From contig JAURQY010000124.1 in the NCBI GenBank assembly GCA_030835875.1, forward strand, positions 1 through 12,120: 12,120 nt of DNA. Reading direction: 5' to 3'. This DNA is from Nitriliruptorales bacterium. GTDB taxonomy: Bacteria; Actinomycetota; Nitriliruptoria; Nitriliruptorales; Nitriliruptoraceae. Shown piece by piece: positions 6,567-12,120 of this stretch. The notes below the pieces were generated by a model. It ran no database searches. It had not been told where the DNA came from and was given only the letters and a program-made list of their open reading frames with translations. Within the stretch, counting starts at the first letter, position 1; each line of letters starts with the position of its first letter. Made by a program: the position numbers and the translations under genes.

Positions 6567-8492
6567 ATGCTCGAACGCATCACGTCACCCGCCGACCTGC
6601 GCACCCTCACGGGTGAGCAGCTCACCGACCTCGCCGACGAGATCCGCGCGGCGATCGTCGCGGCGGTCGCGCGCTCGGGCGGTCACCTCGGACCGAACCT
6701 CGGGGTCGTGGAGCTCACGATCGCGCTGCACCGAGTCCTCGAGTCGCCGCGCGACCGCATCGTGTGGGACACGGGTCATCAGGCGTACGTGCACAAGATG
6801 CTCACCGGCCGTGCCGGCGCGTTCAGCTCGCTGCGGACGGCGGGCGGCCTCGCCGGGTATCCGTCGCGCGAGGAGTCGGCCCACGACATCGTCGAGAACT
6901 CCCACGCCTCGACGGCGCTCTCCTGGGCGGCCGGGCTCGCGTGGCCGGAGCGCGACCGTGAGGACGACGCGCGTCGCCGCACCGTCGCCGTCGTCGGGGA
7001 CGGCGCACTGACGGGTGGCATGGCCTACGAAGCGTTGAACAACATCGGGCACCACCGCCTCCCCGTCACCGTCGTGCTCAACGACAACGGGCGCTCGTAC
7101 GCCGAGACGATCAGTCGGCTCTCCCGGCGGATGACCGACCTGCGGACCGACCCGCGCGTCCATCGCCTCCGACGGCTGCTCGACTCGGTGAACGCACGCC
7201 TGCCCTGGTCCCGCTTCGCGCAGCGCGTGACGGAGGCGAACGTGCGTGCGCTCAAGACGGCGGTCTCCGACGCGCCGGCCCTGCAGTCCTTCGTCGAGGC
7301 GCTCGGGGTCGACTACCTCGGTCCCTTCGACGGGCATGACATCGCTGCGCTCGAACGTGCGCTCCGGAAGTCGCAGAACGTCGATGGCCCGGTCCTCCTG
7401 CACGTCCTCACGGAGAAGGGGAAGGGCTACGAGCCGGCCGAGCAGGACATCGAGAAGCGCCTGCACGACACCTCGCAGTTCGACCCTGAGACCGGACTCG
7501 CTGCCCCTTCGGGGAACCGGAGCTGGACGGCGGCGTTCAGCGACGCGCTCGTGGCGCTCGCACAGCGTCGTCCGGACGTCGTCGCGATGACCGCCGCGAT
7601 GCCCGGTTCCACGGGGCTCCTCCCGCTCGCACGGATCGCACCCGGACGGGTCATCGACGTCGGGATCGCTGAGCAGCACGCCATCACGTCCGCAGCGGGG
7701 CTCGCCCATGCGGGCCTGCTCCCGATCGTCGCCGTCTACTCGACCTTCCTGTCGCGCGCCTTCGACCAGCTGAACCTCGACGTCGGGCTCCACGGAGAGC
7801 ACGTCATCCTCGCCCTCGACCGCGCCGGGATCACCGGTGACGACGGGCCGAGCCATCACGGTGTCCTCGACATGGCGCTCGGCCTCCGCGTGCCCGACCT
7901 CACGATCCTCGCGCCGTCCTCCGAGGAGGACCTCGTCGAGCTGCTCGACGTCGCCGTCGGACTGGACGGGCCGGTGCTCATCCGGTTCCCCAAGGGATCC
8001 GTCGTCCCTCGCGAGGCGCTCGGTCCCCGCGCCGGCGATCCGGTGCCGGGGCTCGCGGCTCGGTGGCTGCGCGACGGCGAGGACGTCTGCATCCTGGCGG
8101 TGGGGGACCGTGTCGCCGCGGCGGTCGACGCGGCGGACCGGCTCGCGGTCGAGGGCATCCAGGCGACCGTCATCGACGTCCGCAGCGTCCGTCCGCTCGA
8201 CCACGCCGTCCTCGATGCGGCGGTGCGCGCGCCGATGGTGGTCACCGTCGAGAACGGCGTCGTCGACGGCGGGGCCGGGACCGAGATCGCGGCGCGCCTG
8301 CGCGACACCGTCGGTCCCCGCGCGGTCCCACCACTGCTCCACCTCGGCGTCCCCACGCGGTACCTCGCGCACGGTGACCCCGGCCGCATCCTCGCGACGC
8401 TCGGACTCGACGGCGCGGGTGTCGCGGCGTCCGTCCAGAAGGCGCTCGGATCGACCGAGCGTGCCGGTGCCGACGGGGCGCGCATCCCCTGA
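6567..8492 (+). CDS. dxs: 1-deoxy-D-xylulose-5-phosphate synthase
   Basis: A 641-residue thiamine-diphosphate enzyme that condenses pyruvate with glyceraldehyde 3-phosphate to DXP, the first and flux-controlling step of the MEP isoprenoid route, which also feeds thiamine and pyridoxal synthesis. Seen: SGGHLGPNLG with H40; DTGHQAYVHKMLTGR (68-82); the cofactor motif GDGALTGG (144-151) through LNDN (171-174); EKGKGYEPAEQD (283-294); catalytic E369 in DVGIAEQHA; YSTFLSRAFDQ; DRAG; and H430 in GPSHHG. NGRSYA after LNDN is the actinobacterial variant. I prefer the ATG at 6567, with GGAGG 8 nt upstream and MLxxI homology, over the in-frame ATG at 6534, which has no ribosome-binding site. A 121-bp gap from gatB leaves room for its own promoter (possible -10 TACCTT at 6490, without a good -35). 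Confidence 0.95.
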   Translation: MLERITSPADLRTLTGEQLTDLADEIRAAIVAAVARSGGHLGPNLGVVELTIALHRVLESPRDRIVWDTGHQAYVHKMLTGRAGAFSSLRTAGGLAGYPSREESAHDIVENSHASTALSWAAGLAWPERDREDDARRRTVAVVGDGALTGGMAYEALNNIGHHRLPVTVVLNDNGRSYAETISRLSRRMTDLRTDPRVHRLRRLLDSVNARLPWSRFAQRVTEANVRALKTAVSDAPALQSFVEALGVDYLGPFDGHDIAALERALRKSQNVDGPVLLHVLTEKGKGYEPAEQDIEKRLHDTSQFDPETGLAAPSGNRSWTAAFSDALVALAQRRPDVVAMTAAMPGSTGLLPLARIAPGRVIDVGIAEQHAITSAAGLAHAGLLPIVAVYSTFLSRAFDQLNLDVGLHGEHVILALDRAGITGDDGPSHHGVLDMALGLRVPDLTILAPSSEEDLVELLDVAVGLDGPVLIRFPKGSVVPREALGPRAGDPVPGLAARWLRDGEDVCILAVGDRVAAAVDAADRLAVEGIQATVIDVRSVRPLDHAVLDAAVRAPMVVTVENGVVDGGAGTEIAARLRDTVGPRAVPPLLHLGVPTRYLAHGDPGRILATLGLDGAGVAASVQKALGSTERAGADGARIP

Positions 8493-8523
8493 CGCGGACC
8501 TCTGCTCCGTCCCGATGGCGGGG

Positions 8524-8552
8524 GTGACGCTGTATCGGGGCGGGGCTATCCT
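8524..8552 (+). promoter_or_regulatory. Candidate promoter for ilvB leader and ilvBN
   Basis: A -35-like GTGACG (8524-8529; the TGAC core fits) and a -10-like TATCCT (8547-8552) are separated by exactly 17 bp. Transcription would begin near 8559, only 2-3 nt before the first ATG of the leader ORF (8562) and about 18 nt before the ATG at 8577. It starts 31 bp after the dxs stop, so ilvBN would have its own transcript. The position next to a leader peptide and two hairpins adds support. Confidence 0.5.
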
Positions 8553-8576
8553 CGCCACACGATGAGGAGCTCACCG

Positions 8577-8651
8577 ATGGCGATGTCCAGGTCACGCAGC
8601 CGCGTGTCGCCGTCCCTCGTGCCCGGCGTCCTCCTCCTCGTAGTCCCGTAG
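8577..8651 (+). CDS. ilvB leader peptide (Leu/Val-rich)
   Basis: A 24-codon ORF whose last part reads LVPGVLLLVVP followed by TAG, with three consecutive CTC leucine codons and two consecutive valine codons just before the stop. The first part is Ser/Arg-rich. AGGAG (8565-8569) lies 7 nt before the ATG at 8577. An in-frame ATG at 8562, almost at the predicted transcript start, would extend it to 29 residues as a leaderless ORF. Two perfect hairpins and then ilvB follow. Short ORFs rich in branched-chain residues ahead of ilvB act as ribosome sensors of charged Leu/Val/Ile tRNA, as in the ilvBNC leader of Corynebacterium. No Ile codon is present. Function as an attenuation peptide is inferred from composition and position. 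Confidence 0.65.
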   Translation: MAMSRSRSRVSPSLVPGVLLLVVP

Positions 8652-8675
8652 CGCGCGTCCGTCTCCGACGCGCGC
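8651..8675 (+). promoter_or_regulatory. Leader hairpin 1 (pause or pre-terminator stem)
   Basis: GCGCGCGTC (8651-8659) and GACGCGCGC (8667-8675) are perfect reverse complements around a 7-nt loop. The 5' arm begins on the last base of the leader-peptide stop codon, so a ribosome at the end of the ORF would cover it. It abuts the terminator-like hairpin with no gap. It may be the pause or protector stem of an attenuator. Confidence 0.55.
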
Positions 8676-8706
8676 GAACCTCCCTCTGCAGGGAGGTTCT
8701 CTCGTG
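8676..8706 (+). terminator. Terminator-like hairpin of the ilvB attenuator
   Basis: GAACCTCCCT (8676-8685) and AGGGAGGTTC (8690-8699) form a perfect 10-bp stem with a CTGC loop, followed by TCTCGTG. The tail has few T residues, as is common in GC-rich actinobacteria, so termination may be weak. It lies between the leader ORF and the ilvB ribosome-binding site, where a conditional terminator is expected. I could not find by eye a classical antiterminator segment pairing with the 5' arm; the CCTCC run in the Leu codons (8630-8639) could pair with the 3' arm AGGGAGG instead. Confidence 0.55.
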
Positions 8707-8753
8707 AGGGGGGCGGGGCCAGCCCGGTACGACCGGGCGGAAGGAGCAACGAC

Positions 8754-10514
8754 ATGCGGATGACCGGTGCAGAGGCCGTCATGCGGACCCTCGAGGCGCT
8801 CGGCGTCGACACCGTGTTCGGTTACCCCGGCGGAGCGATCATGCCGGCGTACGACACGCTCATCGAGGCCGGCCTCGAGCACGTCCTCGTCCGCCATGAG
8901 CAGGGCGCGATCCACATGGCCGAGGGGTACGCGCACGCGACCGGCAAGGTCGGCGTGTGCATCGTCACCTCGGGACCCGCTGCCACCAACCTCGTGACGG
9001 GGCTGACGGATGCGATGATGGACTCGATCCCGGTGCTCGCGCTGACCGGCCAGGTCCCCTCGACCGCCATCGGGACGGACGCGTTCCAGGAGGCGGACGT
9101 CACCGGCATCACGATGCCCATCACGAAGCACAACGAGCTCGTCCGCTCCGCGGACCGGATCGTCGACGCGATCAAGGAGGGCTACCACATCGCTCGCTCC
9201 GGTCGCCCGGGGCCCGTGCTCATCGACCTGCCGAAGGACATCCTCAACGCGGAGGTCGACTTCGTCTGGGACCCGGCCGTCGACCTGCCCGGCTACCGCC
9301 CGACGGTCCGTGGGCACGGCCGGATGATCCGTGAGGCGATCGCGATGATCGCTGAGGCCGAGCGCCCTGTCATCTACGCGGGTGGTGGACTGGTTCGGGC
9401 GGGCGCCGACGTCGAGCTGCGCGCGTTCGCAGAGCGACTTCGCCTCCCGGTCGTGACCACCCTGATGGCGCGGGGCGTGCTCCCCGACACCCACGAGCTC
9501 GCCGTCGGCATGCCCGGCATGCACGGGCACGTGGCCGCGGTCCGCGCGTTCCAGGAGACGGACCTCCTCGTCGTCCTCGGCGCACGCTTCGACGACCGTG
9601 TCACCGGGCGCCTCGACGCGTTCGCGCCGCACGCGCGGGTCGTCCACGTCGACGTCGATCCCGCAGAGATCGGGAAGAACCGCCACGCCGATGTCCCGAT
9701 CGTCGGCGACGTCCGGGTCGTCCTCGAGCAGTTCCTCGCGCACCTCGACAGCCTCGGCGAGAAGGGGCGCATCGCCGAGGCCCTGCCGGACACCGCCGAC
9801 TGGCGCGCGCACCTCGATCGGCTCAAGGTCGAGCACCCGCTCCGCTGCGACCAGCCGGAGACGGGGGTCCTCAAGCCGCAGACCGCTATCCGTGCGATCC
9901 ACGCTCAGTGGGGTGACGAGGCGGTCTACGTCGCGGGCGTCGGCCAGCACCAGATGTGGGCCAGCCAGCTCATCCCCTACACGCGTGGTCGGCAGTGGAT
10001 CAACTCCGGCGGCCTCGGCACGATGGGCTTCGCGGTGCCCGCGGCGATCGGCGCGAAGGCGGGGCTCGGACGCGACGTTCCGGTCGTCGCGATCGACGGC
10101 GACGGGTGCTTCCAGATGACCTTCCAGGAGCTCGCGACGGCCGTCCAGCACGACATCCCGGTCGTCTTCTGCGTCATCAACAACGGGTACCTCGGCATGG
10201 TGCGCCAGTGGCAGTCGCTCTTCTACGACGACCGCCGCTCGCAGGTCGAGCTGCCGCAGGCGCTCCCGGACCTCGTGATGCTCGCCGAGGCCTACGGCAT
10301 CCCAGGATTCCGCGTCGACCGCGTCGAGGACCTCGCGCCGACGCTCGAGAAGGCGGCATCCATCACGGACCGCCCGGTCCTCGTCGACCTGCGGGTCGAC
10401 CCCGAGGAGATGGTGTTCCCGATGGTCCCTTCGGGGGCGTCGAACGAAGAGGTGCTCGAGTCGGCGGAGGAGTGGTTCGCCCGCCTCGCGGAGCAGCAGG
10501 AGGCGCGCGCATGA
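8754..10514 (+). CDS. ilvB: Acetolactate synthase large (catalytic) subunit
   Basis: A 586-residue thiamine-diphosphate and FAD-dependent enzyme. It joins two pyruvates to acetolactate (valine, leucine) or pyruvate with 2-oxobutyrate (isoleucine). The N-terminal PYR domain holds catalytic E49 in VRHEQGA and VFGYPGGAIMP (21-31). The middle FAD-binding domain includes GMPGMHGH (252-259) and VVLGARFDDRVTGR. The C-terminal PP domain carries VGQHQMWA (396-403) and the cofactor motif GDG (449-451) to NN (476-477). W486 in GMVRQWQ is at the known herbicide-site position, here in the sensitive form. The ATG at 8754 has AAGGAG 7 nt upstream. It overlaps ilvN by 4 bp (ATGA). The upstream leader peptide and terminator-like stem suggest attenuation by branched-chain aminoacyl-tRNA supply. 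Confidence 0.96.
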   Translation: MRMTGAEAVMRTLEALGVDTVFGYPGGAIMPAYDTLIEAGLEHVLVRHEQGAIHMAEGYAHATGKVGVCIVTSGPAATNLVTGLTDAMMDSIPVLALTGQVPSTAIGTDAFQEADVTGITMPITKHNELVRSADRIVDAIKEGYHIARSGRPGPVLIDLPKDILNAEVDFVWDPAVDLPGYRPTVRGHGRMIREAIAMIAEAERPVIYAGGGLVRAGADVELRAFAERLRLPVVTTLMARGVLPDTHELAVGMPGMHGHVAAVRAFQETDLLVVLGARFDDRVTGRLDAFAPHARVVHVDVDPAEIGKNRHADVPIVGDVRVVLEQFLAHLDSLGEKGRIAEALPDTADWRAHLDRLKVEHPLRCDQPETGVLKPQTAIRAIHAQWGDEAVYVAGVGQHQMWASQLIPYTRGRQWINSGGLGTMGFAVPAAIGAKAGLGRDVPVVAIDGDGCFQMTFQELATAVQHDIPVVFCVINNGYLGMVRQWQSLFYDDRRSQVELPQALPDLVMLAEAYGIPGFRVDRVEDLAPTLEKAASITDRPVLVDLRVDPEEMVFPMVPSGASNEEVLESAEEWFARLAEQQEARA

Positions 10515-11038
10515 GCAGGGACCGTCACATCCTCTCGGTGCTCGTCGAGAACAAGCCTGGCGTGCTCGCACGCATCGCGCTCATGTTCTCGCGCCGGGGC
10601 TACAACATCCACTCGCTTGCGGTCGGACCGACCGAGGACGACCGCGTCTCGCGGCTGACCATCGTGGTCGGGACCGAGGCGGTCCAGCTCGAGCAGATCG
10701 TCAAGCAGCTCAACAAGCTCGTGCACGTGCTCAAGATCACCGAGCTCGGTGACGATGCGGTCGAGCGCGAGCTGCAGCTGGTCAAGGTCGGTGCCGACCC
10801 CACGACGCGCTCGAGCATCATCGAGCTCGCGGACGTGTTCCGCGCGAAGGTCGTCGACGTCGGGCTCGACTCGATCACGATCGAGGCGGCAGGGAACCCG
10901 CGCAAGCTGCAGGCGATGCTGGACCTCCTGCAGCCGTTCGGTATCCGGGAGTTCGTGCGCAGCGGAACGATCTCGCTGTCGCGCGGCGGCACCGCGATCA
11001 CGGACAACGGTCGTGCGAGGATGCGGCGCGTCATCTGA
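10511..11038 (+). CDS. ilvN: Acetolactate synthase small (regulatory) subunit
   Basis: A 175-residue regulatory subunit that activates IlvB and confers feedback inhibition by valine. The N-terminal ACT domain (about 5-75) opens with HILSVLVENKPGVLARIALMFSRRGYNIHSL when read across residues 6-36. G17 and N32 correspond to the valine-site G14 and N29 of E. coli IlvH. The C-terminal domain (about 80-160) has the typical RELQLVKV and the IxxxxxxFRAKVVDVG stretch. The length suits the long ilvN/ilvH form. Its ATG overlaps the ilvB stop (ATGA), so it is translationally coupled. The usual third member, ilvC, is absent from the next position; acyltransferase genes follow 55 bp later. Confidence 0.95.
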   Translation: MSRDRHILSVLVENKPGVLARIALMFSRRGYNIHSLAVGPTEDDRVSRLTIVVGTEAVQLEQIVKQLNKLVHVLKITELGDDAVERELQLVKVGADPTTRSSIIELADVFRAKVVDVGLDSITIEAAGNPRKLQAMLDLLQPFGIREFVRSGTISLSRGGTAITDNGRARMRRVI

Positions 11039-11051
11039 CGCGCATCGGACC

Positions 11052-11067
11052 CCTGCGGACACGCAGG
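11052..11067 (+). other. Short hairpin between ilvN and the first plsC gene
   Basis: CCTGCG (11052-11057) and CGCAGG (11062-11067) form a 6-bp stem with a GACA loop in the 55-bp gap. No T-run follows. It could weaken read-through or mark RNA processing, but chance pairing is likely in DNA this GC-rich. Confidence 0.25.
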
Positions 11068-11093
11068 TGCCCGCGAGCCGGGGGAGAGCAGCG

Positions 11094-11888
11094 GTGGTGA
11101 AGCAGCAGGGCGTGCCGCTGCGCCTCGACTGGCGCTGGCGGGTCCTCCAGACGCTCTTCGTCTCGGTGCTCTCGCTCGCCCGGTGGCGGATCACCGTGGA
11201 GGGCGAGGAACACGTTCCCGCGACGGGCGGGGCGATCCTCGCGTTCAACCACCACAGCTACGCCGATGCCGTCATGCTCGCATGGGCGGTGGTCCTGCGC
11301 GCCGGTCGTCCACTCCGCTTCATGGCCAAGCGCGAGGCGTGCGAGGGTCGATGGATCGGCTGGATCACACGCTGGGTGTCGGTGATCCCGGTCGACCGTG
11401 GATCGCCCGGCGCCCGTGCGCGCGCGTTCGAGGGTGCACGTGAGGCGGTCGCGGACGGGGACCTCGTCGCGATCGCACCGGAGCAGACGATCTCGAGCTC
11501 GCTCGACCTCCTGCCGTTCCGGCTCGGCCCCGCACGCATCGCGATCGCGACCGGGGCGCCGATCGTCCCCTGCGTCGGCTGGGGGTCGCAGCGCGCGATC
11601 GGACCGGACCGTCGGCCGGCTCGCCTGGTCCGACTGCCGGTGACCGTGCGCTTCTCCCCGCCGATCCTGCCGGAGCCGGGGGAGAGCGCCGAGGCGCTGA
11701 CGGCTCGGCTCCGCGCTCGCATGGAGGACGAGCTCGATCACGCCCAGCACGCGTACCGTGACGGGCTCCCGGCGGGAGCTCACTGGGTCCCGGCGCGGCT
11801 CGGGGGCGGTGCACCGCCGCATCCGGACGTCCTCGCCGAGCACGAGCGACGGCTGAGGGACTGGAACCGCGAGGAGGGTCCGGCATGA
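11094..11888 (+). CDS. PlsC-family 1-acylglycerol-3-phosphate acyltransferase
   Basis: A 264-residue acyltransferase of the PlsC (LPLAT) family, expected to move an acyl chain from acyl-CoA or acyl-ACP to lysophosphatidate or a related acceptor at the inner face of the membrane. Block I is NHHSYAD (52-58), with the catalytic H53-x4-D58 pair. Block II is around FMAKREACEG (77-86). Block III, normally PEGTRS, is PEQTISSS (129-136), resembling the PEATIS form of actinobacterial members. Block IV is APIVPCVGWGSQR (155-167). A hydrophobic stretch at 17-28 may touch the membrane. The start is GTG at 11094, with GGGGAG 7 nt upstream; GTG at 11097 is possible. It ends overlapping a second acyltransferase gene. 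The exact acceptor is unknown, so no symbol is given. Confidence 0.85.
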   Translation: MVKQQGVPLRLDWRWRVLQTLFVSVLSLARWRITVEGEEHVPATGGAILAFNHHSYADAVMLAWAVVLRAGRPLRFMAKREACEGRWIGWITRWVSVIPVDRGSPGARARAFEGAREAVADGDLVAIAPEQTISSSLDLLPFRLGPARIAIATGAPIVPCVGWGSQRAIGPDRRPARLVRLPVTVRFSPPILPEPGESAEALTARLRARMEDELDHAQHAYRDGLPAGAHWVPARLGGGAPPHPDVLAEHERRLRDWNREEGPA

Positions 11889-12120
11889 GCGCGGTGGTCG
11901 TACCCCGCGCGACGCCGTACTACCACGTGGTCGCGCGCCTCGCGATGACCCCGATCTGGCTCCAGCGCTGGCGGCTCGACGTCGAGGGCCTCGAGCACGT
12001 GCCGCGCTCGGGCGGTGCAGTGATGGTGCTCAACCACTCGAGCTTCGTCGACTTCTTCACTGCGGCCCGCCTGCCGTTCCTTCGCCTCGGCCGTCCGGTC
12101 CGCATGCTCGCGAAGGCGTC
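11885..12120 (+). CDS. Second PlsC-family acyltransferase (partial, C-terminus off window)
   Basis: The first 78 residues of a PlsC-family protein. Block I is NHSSFVD (50-56), with H51 and D56 as the H-x4-D pair. RMLAKA (73-78) is the start of the next block, after which the window ends. WRLDVEGLEHVPRSGGAVMV here lines up with WRITVEGEEHVPATGGAILA in the gene just upstream, so the two are tandem paralogues, though clearly diverged. The ATG at 11885 overlaps the upstream stop (ATGA). The ribosome-binding site is GAGGGT, 8 nt upstream. Blocks III and IV cannot be seen, so activity and acceptor are undetermined. Confidence 0.85.
   Translation, partial: MSAVVVPRATPYYHVVARLAMTPIWLQRWRLDVEGLEHVPRSGGAVMVLNHSSFVDFFTAARLPFLRLGRPVRMLAKA

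Noticed and set aside
4856..6625. A 589-codon open frame on the minus strand opposite gatB
   Set aside because: It is a shadow of gatB, with no motif and no plausible ribosome-binding site or operon partner.
6585..8558. A 657-codon open frame on the minus strand opposite dxs
   Set aside because: It lies antisense to a well-conserved dxs. Its translation is Arg/Asp/Val-rich with no recognisable domain, as expected for shadow frames in ~70% G+C DNA.
8704..8763. A 19-codon GTG ORF with AGGGAGG upstream, overlapping the ilvB start
   Set aside because: The ribosome-binding-site-like sequence is the 3' arm of the terminator hairpin. The encoded peptide is Gly/Ala/Arg-rich with no branched-chain run, so chance is the simpler explanation. 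It could be reconsidered if conserved.
8592..10571. A 659-codon open frame on the minus strand opposite ilvB
   Set aside because: It is antisense to ilvB, has low-complexity Arg/Asp/Val composition and no family resemblance. The real gene is on the plus strand.

Overview
The window is about 70% G+C, has almost no non-coding space and uses GTG starts often. It looks like the chromosome of an actinobacterium (Actinomycetota). Supporting signs are a DXS carrying the actinobacterial LNDNGRSYA stretch, PlsC-type acyltransferases with an E-x-T-I-S block in place of EGTRS, and a complete GatCAB. The unusual neighbourhood (gatCAB-dxs-ilvBN-plsC) hints at a deep-branching lineage rather than a mycobacterium or streptomycete, but this is a guess. 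No rRNA, tRNA, CRISPR array, insertion sequence, phage gene or defence system was seen.

Left block (1-2415, minus strand): a compact NAD salvage operon reading pncB -> pncA -> nrtR-like. PncB makes nicotinate mononucleotide from nicotinate. PncA makes nicotinate from nicotinamide. The last gene, cut by the window edge, encodes a Nudix-fold protein of the NrtR type whose Nudix box has lost catalytic glutamates, so it is probably the operon's regulator rather than a hydrolase. A near-perfect 23-bp interrupted palindrome (2509-2531) in the divergent intergenic region is the best candidate operator.

Central block (2646-8492, plus strand): a small zinc-ribbon membrane protein of the DUF983 family, then gatC, gatA and gatB (Asp/Glu-tRNA amidotransferase) joined by a 1-bp gap and two 4-bp overlaps, then dxs (first enzyme of the MEP isoprenoid pathway). 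No gap exceeds 300 bp.

Right block (8493-12120, plus strand): ilvB and ilvN (acetolactate synthase, branched-chain amino acid synthesis), preceded by a 261-bp leader. The leader holds a promoter candidate, a short leader-peptide ORF with a Leu/Val run, and two perfect abutting hairpins, the second resembling a terminator. This is the layout of an attenuator. Two overlapping PlsC-family acyltransferase genes follow; the second runs off the window. ilvC does not follow ilvN directly.

The most interesting signals are regulatory: the degenerate-Nudix regulator with its candidate operator, and the uncatalogued ilvB leader peptide and attenuator. I saw no clearly new multi-gene system.
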